A stretch of DNA of 64,000 bases from Paracoccaceae bacterium (GCA_002402045.2 NVUX02000006.1:134254-198253); one strand, 5' to 3'. Positions 45,119 through 54,545 are shown, counted from the stretch's first letter. Program-made: numbers and translations. Notes: a model not told the origin generated them from the letters alone.

Positions 45119-45903
45119 CTTTTAGCGGCCACCACCCACCAGCTGGGCTGTGCGCGCTGAATTTCGGTAGCCACTCTTTTGGCGTCCCCGAGGGATTCAA
45201 ACAATCCAAAACAAGTGCCGCCAGAGCCAGACATCCGTGCTAAAGCGCAGCTGGGGTGGCTTTGCAAAGCAGACAGGACCCCGGAAATGCTCGGGCAAAT
45301 TTGCACGGCGGCTTGCTGCATATCATTACGCTGAGACGTTATAAATGCAAAAAATTCAGCGGTGTTCAGCCCTTTGGGCATAGTACCGCTTGCGGGGTTA
45401 TCAACCTGTTCTAGCGCCGCAAAAACCGCCGCCGTAGCCACAGGCTCGCCGCTATTCGCCAGCACAATCGCAAAATCCGGCAGCTTGGGCAAAAGCGTAA
45501 GCTGCTCGCCGATGCCTTGCATACGCAGTGGTTTGGATATTACGCAAGCTGGCACGTCTGCCCCGAGGGTCAAGCCATCCGGGACTTCACCCTTGGCCAG
45601 TAGCCGCAAAGTAGCGGCAGCATCTGCTGAGCCGCCGCCGATTCCGCTGGCAATAGGTAGGTTTTTTTCCAGGTGAATATCAGGGAGCACCCCAAGCAGC
45701 GCGGCAGCGTCTCGGACAAGATTATCATGTAATGGCAGGCCCGCGGCAAAAGGGCCAGAAAAGCTAAGACCGTGACTACCGCGCCGCAACACATCCCCAA
45801 CCTCTGGGAAAACCACAATAGAATCAAGAAGATGGTAGCCGTCCGATCGCTTTCCGGTTATGTGCAGGCTCAGGTTAACTTTGGCGCGCGCCAGTTCACT
45901 CAT
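45115..45903 (-). CDS. ispE: 4-diphosphocytidyl-2-C-methyl-D-erythritol kinase
   Basis: 262 residues from the ATG at 45903; the ORF-track start lies 45 codons into the upstream TPR gene and is rejected. GHMP kinase that phosphorylates CDP-ME in the non-mevalonate isoprenoid pathway. Starts ARAKVNLSLHITGKRSDGYHLLDSIVVF and has the ATP loop LPIASGIGGGSADAAATLRLL and the C-terminal RMSGSGGTCFGLF. It overlaps the TPR gene by eight bases and converges with ispB, another isoprenoid gene. Confidence 0.94.
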   Translation of the reverse strand: MSELARAKVNLSLHITGKRSDGYHLLDSIVVFPEVGDVLRRGSHGLSFSGPFAAGLPLHDNLVRDAAALLGVLPDIHLEKNLPIASGIGGGSADAAATLRLLAKGEVPDGLTLGADVPACVISKPLRMQGIGEQLTLLPKLPDFAIVLANSGEPVATAAVFAALEQVDNPASGTMPKGLNTAEFFAFITSQRNDMQQAAVQICPSISGVLSALQSHPSCALARMSGSGGTCFGLFESLGDAKRVATEIQRAQPSWWVVAAKS

Positions 45904-47560
45904 CCGCCAAAACCGCGTCAAGCCCACGCGAAAGCTTGTCGTGTATCCGCAGCGCATCGGCTTCTTCAGGGTCAAAAGACAGCGCGCGTCGCCATTGAAA
46001 ACGGGCCTCGCGTTTGCGGTCAACCATCCAGAGAACATCGCCGAAATGGTCGCTCAAAATCGGATCAACAGGAAGAAGTTTCACCGCCGTTTCCATAGCG
46101 GTTTCAGCATCCTCAAAGCGGCCGAGGCGATAATAGACCCAGCCCAAACTGTCAGCAATCGCGCCACTATCGGGCTTGGCATTTACCGCGGTTTCGATCA
46201 TCCCAAGGGCCTCATCGAGCTTTTCGCCGCGGTCCACCAAAGAATATCCGAGGTAATTAAGCGCGTCGGGTTGCTCGGGATTTAGCGCGAGTGCCTGCCT
46301 GAAATCGGCCTCGGCGGCAGGCCAGTTATCGGCGCGGTGCTGCACAACGGCGCGGGCATAATAAAGCCGCCAGGCCGCACGAATATCGGTAGCGGGGAGC
46401 AGATCAATCGCTCTGGAATACGCCGCTTGCGCCGCCTCAAGATCATCGTTTTGCCGCAACACATCGCCCAAAGACTGCCAGAGCGAAATACCATCGGGCT
46501 TGATCTCAAGCGCGGCGCGCAGGGTCGCAATCGCACCATCCAAATCTCCGTTTTGGCGCAGGTTAAGCGCGCGGCCCATTTTGGCATTAAGCGCCAGCGG
46601 ATCTGAACTGGGCACAGCGTCATACGCTTTGAGCGCTAAATCAAATTGGGCTTGCTGGGTTAACACATCACCAATCAGCAACAGGGCCTCGGCATTATCG
46701 GGCTGAAGCGTGGTGGAAAGGCGCGCATAGAGCAGGGCCAGCCGCTCGCTGCCTTCGCTGTTCAGGGCATCCCCCAGCACCAAAAATATTTCAGCGCCAC
46801 CATCTTGCGGCGTGCGGATACGCTCAAAATCAATGGAATCTCCAGCAGCCAGCCGCGCCCGCAAATCATCAGATTCGCGATCGGTAAAGCTGCTTCCTGC
46901 CCCGCCTTCCATCATGGAAAGCGCCTCATCCTGCCGCCCAAGGACCGCCAAAATTTGCGCATGGGCCAAAACCGCACCGCGATTCACATAAGCGCCACCA
47001 GCGGCAAACACCGCATCCGCCTCAGAATACTCACCAAGATAAGCCAGTGCCAAGCCTTGGTTATAAAGCCCAAAAGAAACAATTGCCTCATTTTCACTTG
47101 GCGCAGTAAGGGTTTCAATGCCAGCCTCGGTCTCCCCCATGCCAATCAGCGCCCAGCCACTTAGCAACTGCTTGATCAGCGGGTTTATCTCAAAACTAGG
47201 GTCGGCCATTAAGCCAAGGGCCGCGCTATAATCCTCACGCTGAAAAGCGCCGGTGATCATCACGGTATGGGCATATTCATCCTTGAAATCTGCCGCCGCC
47301 ATCTTGCGCGCGATGGCCTCGGCGGCAAGCGCATCCCCTGACGCCACAAAGGCAAACAAGCCGCCTTGCATTATGTAGCCATTGTCCGGCTCGGCAATCA
47401 TCGCTTGGGTATAATAATAGGCCGCATCAACATAATCATTGGCGATATTGGCCGATTTCGCCGCCAAAAATGCGCCGGCAAAGCCCTCGCTGCGGGCCAT
47501 TGGCACACCTGAGAGCGCCATTGTCGCCGCAAGAGACAGGGTTTTTAGCAAGTTCGCCAT
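45896..47560 (-). CDS. tetratricopeptide-repeat protein, exported
   Basis: 554 residues. Signal peptide (MANLLKTLSLAATMALSGVPMARS) followed by TPR units along the whole length; clear ones include GLYNQGLALAYLGEYSEADAVF (about 163-184) and ALNYLGYSLVDRGEKLDEALGMIETAVNAKPDSGAI, ADSLGWVYYRLGRFEDAETAMETAVKLLP. The last block DHFGDVLWMVDRKREARFQWRRAL is typical of alphaproteobacterial TPR proteins placed before ispE. Probably a periplasmic scaffold; partner unknown. It overlaps ispE by eight bases. Confidence 0.88.
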   Translation of the reverse strand: MANLLKTLSLAATMALSGVPMARSEGFAGAFLAAKSANIANDYVDAAYYYTQAMIAEPDNGYIMQGGLFAFVASGDALAAEAIARKMAAADFKDEYAHTVMITGAFQREDYSAALGLMADPSFEINPLIKQLLSGWALIGMGETEAGIETLTAPSENEAIVSFGLYNQGLALAYLGEYSEADAVFAAGGAYVNRGAVLAHAQILAVLGRQDEALSMMEGGAGSSFTDRESDDLRARLAAGDSIDFERIRTPQDGGAEIFLVLGDALNSEGSERLALLYARLSTTLQPDNAEALLLIGDVLTQQAQFDLALKAYDAVPSSDPLALNAKMGRALNLRQNGDLDGAIATLRAALEIKPDGISLWQSLGDVLRQNDDLEAAQAAYSRAIDLLPATDIRAAWRLYYARAVVQHRADNWPAAEADFRQALALNPEQPDALNYLGYSLVDRGEKLDEALGMIETAVNAKPDSGAIADSLGWVYYRLGRFEDAETAMETAVKLLPVDPILSDHFGDVLWMVDRKREARFQWRRALSFDPEEADALRIHDKLSRGLDAVLADE

Positions 47561-47645
47561 GGTTCACTCCGCGTTGTTTCATCCAAGATAGGCAGCGCAG
47601 CACGCAAGTGCAATCCGGCAAACGCGGATGTGATCATAAACGCGC

Positions 47646-49301
47646 CTACATGTTGGGGTAGTTCGGCCCCTCGCCGCCCTGCGGGCAGGCCCACGTAATA
47701 TTGCCGCTCGGGTCTTTGATATCGCAGGTTTTGCAATGCACACAGTTTTGCGCGTTGATCTGGAAGCGCGGGCTTGAGCCATCCTCTTCGCGGATAATCT
47801 CGTAAACACCAGCGGGGCAATAGCGCTGCGCAGGCTCTGCATATTCGGGCAGGTTCACGCTGATCGGCAAGTTTGCGTCTGCCAATTGCAGGTGGCAGGG
47901 GGCATCTTCAGCGTGGTTCGTCGCAGAAAAACTCACGTTAGTGAGGCGGTCAAAGCTCAGCACGCCGTCGGGGCGAGGGTAGTCGATAACCGGATGGTCA
48001 GCGGCTTTTCCCGTGGAATCTGCATCGTTTTTACCGTGCTTTAGCGTGCCCAGCGGGTTGAATTTAAAGATATTCGCCACCCACATATCAAAGCCGCCAA
48101 GCAGCAGACCACCCAGCGGGCCAAAGCGCGCATTGAGCGGCGCCACATTGCGCACGGGCTTCAGGTCTTTGCCGATAGGGCCTTCACGCAGCTCGTTGTT
48201 ATAATCCTCCAGCTCATCGCCAGAGCGGCCTGCGGCCATGGCTTTATGCGCTGCCTCTGCCGCCGCAATGCCCGAAAGCATGGCATTATGATTGCCCTTA
48301 ATGCGCGGCAGGTTCACCAGCCCCGCCGAGCAGCCCAGCAACGCACCGCCGGGGAAGCACGATTTTGGAATCGACTGATAACCGCCCTTCGTCACCACCC
48401 GCGCGCCATAAGCCACACGTTTGCCACCTTCCAGCACCTCTGAAATCATCGGATGATGCTTCCAGCGCTGGAACTCGTTGTAGGGTGAAAGATGTGGATT
48501 TTTATAGTTGAGATCAACAATGTAACCCACATAAACTTGATTGTTTTCAAGGTGATACATAAATGATCCCCCGCCAGCCTTCCAACCCAGCGGCCAGCCC
48601 ATAGTGTGGGTCACTTCGCCCTCATTATGATGCTCAGGCAATATATCCCATATCTCTTTAATCCCGAGGCCAAACTTAGGCACATCCGAGTTTTCATCCA
48701 GTTCAAACTTCGCAATCACCTGCTTGGAAAGCGAGCCTCGAGCCCCCTCGGAAAGGAAGACATATTTGCCGTTCAGCACCATGCCCGGCTCATAACTCGG
48801 CCCCTGCGAGCCATCAGGATTAAGCCCGAACTCGCCCGCCACCACGCCTGAAAGCGCGCCATTTTCACCATAAACCAGCTCAGAACAAGCCATGCCGGGG
48901 AAGATTTCCACGCCCAAATTCTCGGCCTGCTCCGCCATCCAGCGGGTTACATTAGCCATAGAAACGATATATTTTCCGTGGTTGTTCATCAACGGTGGCA
49001 TCAGGAAATTCGGAATGCGAATACCCCCGCCCGCGCCAAGCATCAAAAACCGATCTTTTTTCACCTTGGTTTTAATCGGCGCGCCCTTCGCAGCCCAATC
49101 AGGGATCAGCGCATCCATGCCTGAAATATCCAGCACCGCGCCCGAAAGGATGTGTGCGCCAACTTCAGACCCCTTTTCCAGCACCACGACATTAAGGTCA
49201 GCATCAAGCTGCTTAAGGCGAATGGCAGCCGAAAGCCCAGCCGGCCCCGCCCCTACAATCACCACATCATAATCCATCGCTTCGCGTTCAATCTCGGCCA
49301 T
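47646..49301 (-). CDS. electron transfer flavoprotein-ubiquinone oxidoreductase
   Basis: 551 residues from the ATG at 49301, preceded by GGGGGA; the ORF-track start eight codons upstream is less likely. Membrane-associated enzyme that passes electrons from ETF (fatty-acid and amino-acid oxidation) to ubiquinone. The FAD motif is YDVVIVGAGPAGLSAAIRL, with VLEKGSEVGAHILSGAVLD and HTMGWPLGWKAGGGSFMYH. The C-terminal 4Fe-4S domain has CPAGVYEIIRE, CVHCKTCDIKDPSGNITW and ACPQGGEGPNYPNM, which defines the family. Monocistronic by spacing. Confidence 0.96.
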   Translation of the reverse strand: MAEIEREAMDYDVVIVGAGPAGLSAAIRLKQLDADLNVVVLEKGSEVGAHILSGAVLDISGMDALIPDWAAKGAPIKTKVKKDRFLMLGAGGGIRIPNFLMPPLMNNHGKYIVSMANVTRWMAEQAENLGVEIFPGMACSELVYGENGALSGVVAGEFGLNPDGSQGPSYEPGMVLNGKYVFLSEGARGSLSKQVIAKFELDENSDVPKFGLGIKEIWDILPEHHNEGEVTHTMGWPLGWKAGGGSFMYHLENNQVYVGYIVDLNYKNPHLSPYNEFQRWKHHPMISEVLEGGKRVAYGARVVTKGGYQSIPKSCFPGGALLGCSAGLVNLPRIKGNHNAMLSGIAAAEAAHKAMAAGRSGDELEDYNNELREGPIGKDLKPVRNVAPLNARFGPLGGLLLGGFDMWVANIFKFNPLGTLKHGKNDADSTGKAADHPVIDYPRPDGVLSFDRLTNVSFSATNHAEDAPCHLQLADANLPISVNLPEYAEPAQRYCPAGVYEIIREEDGSSPRFQINAQNCVHCKTCDIKDPSGNITWACPQGGEGPNYPNM

Positions 49302-49492
49302 GCCATCCCCCAAATTTCGTTGCAATATATATTGCAGGCCATAGCGCGCGCGTCAATAATGACACGGCGTCAAATGGCCCAAAATCAGCCTCAATGTCTT
49401 AGGAATACAACTATCCCTTGCCCAATGCCTCTGGCCCCCATAATAATTGCCGCTAAAGCCCCGCCAAAAGGGCAGCAAACGGAGTTAAGACA

Positions 49493-49963
49493 TTGGACAA
49501 AATCCACCTCACCGCCACAGGGCAAGCCCGCTTGGAAGTTGAAGCGCGGGAGCTGAAAACCGTGCGACGCCCGCAGGTGATCAAAGATATCGCCGAAGCC
49601 CGCGCCCATGGGGACCTGTCAGAAAACGCCGAATACCACGCGGCGCGGGAGGAGCAGAGCCACATCGAGGGCCGGATTAAAGAGCTGGAGGCGGTGCTGA
49701 GCCGCGCTGAAATTATTGACGTGAGCAAGCTTTCCGGCACCATCAAATTTGGGGCCACAGTAAAGCTTGTTGACGAGGATACCGACGAGGAAATCACCTA
49801 TCAGATCGTGGGCCAGCACGAGGCCAATGTTGATAAAGGCCTGCTCAATCTGCAATCGCCGCTGGCGCGGGCATTGATTGGCAAGGAAGAAGGCGATAGC
49901 GTAGAAGTGCGCACGCCGGGTGGCACTCGCGGTTACGAGATTTTGGGCGTAAAATTCATCTAA
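49493..49963 (+). CDS. greA: transcription elongation factor GreA, TTG start
   Basis: 156 residues. Rescues backtracked RNA polymerase by stimulating transcript cleavage. The coiled-coil finger holds [34 protein letters not shown], with the tip acidic residues in GDLSENAEY; the C-terminal FKBP-like domain ends [23 protein letters not shown]. The start codon is TTG, placed eight bases after GGAG, and no in-frame ATG or GTG lies close enough to replace it. A weak start codon could lower expression. Confidence 0.95.
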   Translation: MDKIHLTATGQARLEVEARELKTVRRPQVIKDIAEARAHGDLSENAEYHAAREEQSHIEGRIKELEAVLSRAEIIDVSKLSGTIKFGATVKLVDEDTDEEITYQIVGQHEANVDKGLLNLQSPLARALIGKEEGDSVEVRTPGGTRGYEILGVKFI

Positions 49964-49985
49964 TTCCAATGGGAGGCAGCACCAA

Positions 49986-50954
49986 ATGAACAGGCTTGGC
50001 GGCAGCTTTGGACCAAGTAGCATCGAAGGGCGTGAGCCTTTTTTTGCCACTATTTTCAGTGTGTTATGGCTACTTGGCTTGGCAGCCTATGGCGCCGGAT
50101 ATTTTGGGATAATTGGCGAAGAGGTAGAGCCTCAGGGGCCGGTGTCGCTTGAGACAATGATCTTCCTCTTCGCGGCGATCCTGCCCATTATCTTGGTCTG
50201 GATCGGGGTGCTGTTGTTGCGCCGTGTGGCCGAAGTCCAGCGCGATGCGCGAGATCTTGCCGCTATGCTCAAGCGCTTTCAGGCGGGGCCATCAGGCAAC
50301 CCTGCAGCGCGCGTTACACCTGCCCCAAAAGGTGGTGCCGAAACCAACGCAAAGCTGGCAGCCCTCAGCACACAAATGCAGCAGGTTGAGAAAGCACTTG
50401 TGGCCATTTTAGCCACAAAGGGTGAGAGGGTTGCCGAAGCTGAAACCGCCGAAGAGCCGCAGACGACCTCACACGCGCAAGATGGCCCAAATTGGGACGA
50501 GCTTTTGCATGCCCTCAACTTCCCGACAGATGAAAAAGACCGCGACGGCTTTCGCGCGCTACGCATAGCCATGGGTCACCGCGCCACCTCGCAATGCTTG
50601 CGCGCCGCCGAAGACATCATGAATCTCCTGAGTCAAGACGGCATCTATACCGACGATCTTTCCCCCGAAATCGCCCCGGCCGCCTTGTGGCGCCAATTTG
50701 CCAAGGGCGCACGCGGCGAAGAAGTCGCAGCCATCGGCGGCATTCATGATGCCGCCGCCATTGCCAAAGTCCGCACCCGTATGCGGTCTGACCCGATTTT
50801 TCGGGATGCAGCCCTCCATTTCCAACGCCAGTTTGACATAACCCTGCGCGAATTTTGTGCACACGGCTCAGATCCACAAATTGAAAAACTCGCCAACACC
50901 CGCACAGGGCGCACCTTTATGCTGCTCGGACGGGTGAGCGGAATGTTTGGCTAA
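49986..50954 (+). CDS. hypothetical membrane protein, greA-linked
   Basis: 322 residues. Two N-terminal helices (FATIFSVLWLLGLAAYGAGYFG and MIFLFAAILPIILVWIGVLLL, residues about 19-80) are followed by a basic, helical stretch (RRVAEVQRDARDLAAMLKRFQ) and a soluble domain. The C-terminal half (NFPTDEKDRDGFRALRIAMGHRATSQCLRAAEDIMNLLSQDGIY) is the best-ordered part. I do not recognise a named family, though similar proteins occur in Rhodobacteraceae. It follows greA by 22 bp and is probably co-transcribed. Confidence 0.7.
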   Translation: MNRLGGSFGPSSIEGREPFFATIFSVLWLLGLAAYGAGYFGIIGEEVEPQGPVSLETMIFLFAAILPIILVWIGVLLLRRVAEVQRDARDLAAMLKRFQAGPSGNPAARVTPAPKGGAETNAKLAALSTQMQQVEKALVAILATKGERVAEAETAEEPQTTSHAQDGPNWDELLHALNFPTDEKDRDGFRALRIAMGHRATSQCLRAAEDIMNLLSQDGIYTDDLSPEIAPAALWRQFAKGARGEEVAAIGGIHDAAAIAKVRTRMRSDPIFRDAALHFQRQFDITLREFCAHGSDPQIEKLANTRTGRTFMLLGRVSGMFG

Positions 50955-50957
50955 ACG

Positions 50958-51003
50958 CCCCTCAGAGGGGGGAGCGTGTTTACGCGAGGGGGCGTGTCGC
51001 CCC
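50958..51003. terminator. two small hairpins between convergent genes
   Basis: CCCCT-CAG-AGGGG (50958-50970) and GGGGCG-TGT-CGCCCC (50989-51003) lie in the 65-bp gap between the hypothetical membrane protein gene and moeA, which converge. T-runs are weak, so this is a tentative termination region. Confidence 0.35.
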
Positions 51004-51019
51004 ATTATGTGCGTCCCGT

Positions 51020-52285
51020 TCAGCGATATTCGCAAAAAGGAATAAATCGCACAAAATCACCTGACTTGATCTCAACCGCTTCATCGGGAAGCTCCACAAA
51101 CCCTTCGGCCCAAGCCAAGCCAGAGATGCGCCCCGACCCCTCGGATGCAAAGGTTTCAACCGCACCGTCCTCATTGCGACGCGCCCGCAAAAATTCCCGC
51201 CGCCCTGCCTTTTTGCGCTTCGTAAATGTGGCAGGCAAGGCCGTCGCCCGTGGCCGCTGCCACCCCTGCCCTTGCAATACCCCCAGCGCCGGGCGGGCAA
51301 AAACAAGCGCGGTGGTGAAAGCCGCAACGGGGTTTCCGGGCAGCCCAAAAACCGGCAGGCCGCGCCACATGGCCAGCGCCAAAGGCCGGCCCGGCTTGAT
51401 GGCGATACGCCACAAATTAAGCTGCGCCTGATCGGCCAATACGGCTGCCATATGGTCCTCGTCCCCAGCCGAAGCGCCGCCAGACGTGAGCAGCGCATCA
51501 CAACACTCCGCCGCCTTATCAAGCGCAGCCACCACCGCAGCGCGGTTGTCACTCGCAACGCCCAAATCCACCGCTTCAAAGCCCCAATCGTGCAGGAGTG
51601 CCAGCAGCATCGGGCGGTTAGCGTCATATATTTGGTGCGCCGTGGCCGGCTCAAAGGGCTGTCTCAACTCATCACCAGTGGAAAGCACACCGACGCGCAG
51701 CCTCACATAAACCTTAACCTCAGCCACCCCGAGCGCCACCAAAAGGCCGAGTTCTTGCGGCCCGAGCCGCGTGCTGATCTCAAGCGCAACAGCGCCCGCC
51801 AATATATCCTCGCCCTTGTCGCGGCAATTCGCGCCCGGCTTTATCCCGCTTTCAAAGCGCAGTACCCCGTCTTCAACCTGCACATCTTCTTGCATAATCA
51901 CGGTATCGACGCCTTGAGGCAATGACGCCCCCGTCAAAATCCGAATGGCCTGCGCCAAAGGTACATCCCCATAAAATGGCGCACCTGCCGCTGAGCGGCC
52001 ATCGACCAGCGCCAATTCTTGCTGATCCGCAGCCGTTAGCGAAGCATATGCAAAGCCATATCCATCAACCGCGGCATTGGCATAAGGCGGATTAGCGCGT
52101 TTAGCGACAACATCGGTGGCCAGTATCCGTCCAGATGCCTGCGTAATCGGCAAGGTCTCAACCCCCACAACCGTTCGCATCTGCTCGCGCAAATGGGCAA
52201 GTGCTTGGTCAACCGGTGTCCAGTGCGCGCCCTCAGGCAAAGCAAAACAATCGTCCTTCAGGCGCGGAATTTCAGCCAAGTCCAA
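51020..52285 (-). CDS. moeA: molybdopterin molybdenumtransferase
   Basis: 421 residues. Inserts molybdate into adenylated molybdopterin. Family landmarks: VVAKRANPPYANAAVDGYGFAY (about residues 58-78), LTGASLPQGVDTVIMQEDV, VRLRVGVLSTGDELRQP (about 188-204), LLTSGGASAGDEDHMAAVL and GLPGNPVAAFTTALVFARP. It is the third gene of the leftward mobA-mobB-moeA unit and overlaps mobB by 14 bp. Works downstream of the ModABC uptake system found 20 kb away. Confidence 0.95.
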   Translation of the reverse strand: MDLAEIPRLKDDCFALPEGAHWTPVDQALAHLREQMRTVVGVETLPITQASGRILATDVVAKRANPPYANAAVDGYGFAYASLTAADQQELALVDGRSAAGAPFYGDVPLAQAIRILTGASLPQGVDTVIMQEDVQVEDGVLRFESGIKPGANCRDKGEDILAGAVALEISTRLGPQELGLLVALGVAEVKVYVRLRVGVLSTGDELRQPFEPATAHQIYDANRPMLLALLHDWGFEAVDLGVASDNRAAVVAALDKAAECCDALLTSGGASAGDEDHMAAVLADQAQLNLWRIAIKPGRPLALAMWRGLPVFGLPGNPVAAFTTALVFARPALGVLQGQGWQRPRATALPATFTKRKKAGRREFLRARRNEDGAVETFASEGSGRISGLAWAEGFVELPDEAVEIKSGDFVRFIPFCEYR

Positions 52286-52766
52286 CCTCCTTCAGCACAA
52301 AATCAGCAATGGTCGAGATATCATTTATATCCAACACTGGCACCGTTTGTGCGCCTACATCATGGCCCGCAGCAATGGCTTTGATGCTTTGGTCTTTCAC
52401 CGAAATCAACGGACAGTCTGGCTTAACGGACGCCTCAATTTTAGCGTGGTCATTTTGCTTAAACCCCTCGATCAACACCAGATCAACCGGGCTGAGCTTG
52501 GCCAGCAACTCGTCCACCGTTGGCTCCTCGGCCCCGCGCAGCTCATGCATAATAGCCCAGCGATAAGCCGATGCCAAAATCACCTCGCCCGCCCCCGCCG
52601 CACGGTGGCGAAAGCTGTCTTTGCCGGGCTGGTCTACATCTACCGAATGATGCGCGTGCTTGATGGTGGAAACCGTAAGGCCGCGGCCCGTGATCTCTTC
52701 CACCAAGCGCTCTGTCAGGGTGGTTTTGCCGCTGTTTTTCCAGCCGGTAATGCCAAAAACCTTCAT
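52272..52766 (-). CDS. mobB: molybdopterin-guanine dinucleotide biosynthesis protein B
   Basis: 164 residues. GTP-binding helper of MobA. P-loop FGITGWKNSGKTTLTERLV at the N-terminus, followed by VSTIKHAHHSVDVDQPGKDSFRHRAAGA and DLVLIEGFKQNDHAKIE, all typical of MobB. Overlaps mobA by four bases (ATGA) and moeA by 14. MobB boosts MGD formation but is not essential in E. coli. Confidence 0.95.
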   Translation of the reverse strand: MKVFGITGWKNSGKTTLTERLVEEITGRGLTVSTIKHAHHSVDVDQPGKDSFRHRAAGAGEVILASAYRWAIMHELRGAEEPTVDELLAKLSPVDLVLIEGFKQNDHAKIEASVKPDCPLISVKDQSIKAIAAGHDVGAQTVPVLDINDISTIADFVLKEVGLG

Positions 52767-53419
52767 AATAAACCCTCTGCATGCGCCAGATCTTCCGGCG
52801 TATTTATATTGAAAAACGGATCATCCCCAAAGCTGTGGAAAACGATAGGCGCGCAACCAAGTGGCTCAACCCATTGAATAATTTTGTGCACCCCGCCCTG
52901 CAAGGCAGTACGAAGGTTTTCCCGCAGGGCGACATCATACAGCGCAAACGTAGGCTGGCGAAAATAGCCGCCGCCCGCGCGCGCGCTATGCACCATGGCC
53001 AAGGGCAAGTGGCTGGCCTCACAGCCAAAGCGCAGGCCTGTTACCAGCCGGGGCGGAAAAAACGGGCTATCGGCCGCCACGCTGACAATGTGGGAAAACC
53101 CGTTTTCTGCTGCCCAATCCAGCCCCGCCAGCACGCCAGCCAAGGGGCCGGCAAAGCCTGAAATACTATCGCTCACCACCGGCAATCCAAAACCCGAAAA
53201 ACGGGCGGACTCGCCATTGGCATTCAGCACTACGGCCTCAACTTGCGGGGTTATCCTATCGATCACATGCAGCAATATCGGCTGGCCACCAAGTGGTAAA
53301 AGGCATTTATCACCGCCGCCCATACGGCTGGATTGCCCCCCCGCCAACACCACGGCCGCAATGCGGGCGTGCGGGCTGGAAGGCAGCAAAGACGTTGATA
53401 TTTTCTCCGGTGAGGTCAT
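52763..53419 (-). CDS. mobA: molybdenum cofactor guanylyltransferase
   Basis: 218 residues. Transfers GMP to molybdopterin to make the MGD form used by DMSO-reductase-type enzymes. Nucleotide-binding start VVLAGGQSSRMGGGDKCLLPLGGQP, then GPLAGVLAGLDWA and SVAADSPFFPPRL with the metal-binding Asp. The C-terminus NINTPEDLAHAE is also conserved. First gene of mobA-mobB-moeA. Xanthine dehydrogenase of Rhodobacter capsulatus uses unmodified Moco, so MobA points to other molybdoenzymes in the genome. Confidence 0.94.
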   Translation of the reverse strand: MTSPEKISTSLLPSSPHARIAAVVLAGGQSSRMGGGDKCLLPLGGQPILLHVIDRITPQVEAVVLNANGESARFSGFGLPVVSDSISGFAGPLAGVLAGLDWAAENGFSHIVSVAADSPFFPPRLVTGLRFGCEASHLPLAMVHSARAGGGYFRQPTFALYDVALRENLRTALQGGVHKIIQWVEPLGCAPIVFHSFGDDPFFNINTPEDLAHAEGLL

Positions 53420-53491
53420 AGATCAAAACTCGTGATTTTTATTTCAGCACGGGGCGCGCTATAGGCGGGAGGGTGCAACGATAAGCAGGGG

Positions 53492-54196
53492 ATGTCCAGC
53501 ATGGGCTGCGCATATTGGCAAGGTTTTCGGGCAGGATTGCCCTTTGTGCTTGTGGTGGCCCCGTTTGGCCTGCTCTTTGGCGTGGTCGCCACCGAGGCCG
53601 GACTGGACATTGTGCAAACCATGGTGATGACCGTACTGGTGATCGCGGGCGCCTCGCAATTTGCCGCAGTGCAACTGCTTTCAGACAACGCGCCTACGTT
53701 TGTGGTTATTCTCACAGGGCTGGCGGTAAATATGCGCATGGCAATGTATTCGGCCTCACTCACGCCGCATTTGGGCAAGGCCGGCTTAGGTAAACGTGCG
53801 TTGGTAGCGTATTTTCTGGTAGACCAAAGCTATGCAGTTTCGGTCGCCGAATACGCCAAGACCCCTGCGCGCCCCTTGCCGGAAAAGTTGGCGTTTTTCT
53901 TTGGCTCCGTATCCCCGATTGCCCCGCTGTGGTACGGATTTACCTATATAGGTGCCGTGGCAGGCAAAGCCATTCCCCCCGAATACGCGCTAGATTTTGC
54001 GGTCCCGATCACCTTCATCGCCATCGTGGCCCCTGCCCTGCGTAGCCTACCGCAAATTTCGGCGGCCTTTGTATCGGTTGCTGTGGCGCTTTCGCTGGCA
54101 TGGTTGCCCTACAATAGTGGGTTAATAGTAGCGGCTCTCCTCGCAATGATAACCGGTGCGGCGATTGAAAAACGGCTGGAGCAAGCACATGAATGA
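53492..54196 (+). CDS. azlC: AzlC-family branched-chain amino acid exporter subunit
   Basis: 234 residues with about six to seven helices. Characteristic AzlC text: GFRAGLPFVLVVAPFGLLFGVVATEAGLD, VIAGASQFAAVQLLSDNAP and VNMRMAMYSASLTPHLG, then FLVDQSYAVSV. With AzlD it forms a branched-chain amino acid efflux pair in Bacillus (azaleucine resistance). An internal ATG at codon 4 is an alternative start. It overlaps azlD by eight bases. Confidence 0.9.
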   Translation: MSSMGCAYWQGFRAGLPFVLVVAPFGLLFGVVATEAGLDIVQTMVMTVLVIAGASQFAAVQLLSDNAPTFVVILTGLAVNMRMAMYSASLTPHLGKAGLGKRALVAYFLVDQSYAVSVAEYAKTPARPLPEKLAFFFGSVSPIAPLWYGFTYIGAVAGKAIPPEYALDFAVPITFIAIVAPALRSLPQISAAFVSVAVALSLAWLPYNSGLIVAALLAMITGAAIEKRLEQAHE

Positions 54197-54509
54197 CACT
54201 TCAATCTGGATCACCATCATCGCGCTAGGCATCGGCACTTTCCTCATCCGGTTTTCCTTCCTCGGCCTTTTAGGCGGTCGAGACCTACCGGATTGGCTAA
54301 CCCGCCACCTGCGCTATGTGCCCGTAGCTGTGCTGCCGGGGCTGGTCGCACCGTTGGTGGTGTGGCCCGATGCCACCGGTGGCTCAGCAGACCTCGCCCG
54401 CTCACTCGCAGCCCTTGCAGCCTTGGCCATCGGCGCGCTCACCCGCTCGATGCTTGGTGCAATTTTTGGCGGTATGGCCGTGCTTTATTCGGTGCAGTAT
54501 TTCATGTAG
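54189..54509 (+). CDS. azlD: AzlD-family small membrane partner of AzlC
   Basis: 106 residues from the ATG at 54189 (the ORF-track start lies inside azlC). Four hydrophobic segments, with the AzlD signature TFLIRFSFLGLLGGRDLPDWLTRHLRYVPVAVLPGLVAPLVV. Works with AzlC in the inner membrane. A short hairpin with a T-run follows the stop codon. Confidence 0.88.
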   Translation: MNDTSIWITIIALGIGTFLIRFSFLGLLGGRDLPDWLTRHLRYVPVAVLPGLVAPLVVWPDATGGSADLARSLAALAALAIGALTRSMLGAIFGGMAVLYSVQYFM

Positions 54510-54522
54510 CCAGCGCCCCATA

Positions 54523-54545
54523 CGCCCTGTGGGCGGCTTTTTCCT
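54523..54545 (+). terminator. terminator after azlD
   Basis: CGCCC-TGT-GGGCG followed by GCTTTTTCC, 13 bp after the azlD stop codon. The stem is only five bases, but the T-run and position fit an intrinsic terminator. Confidence 0.55.
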
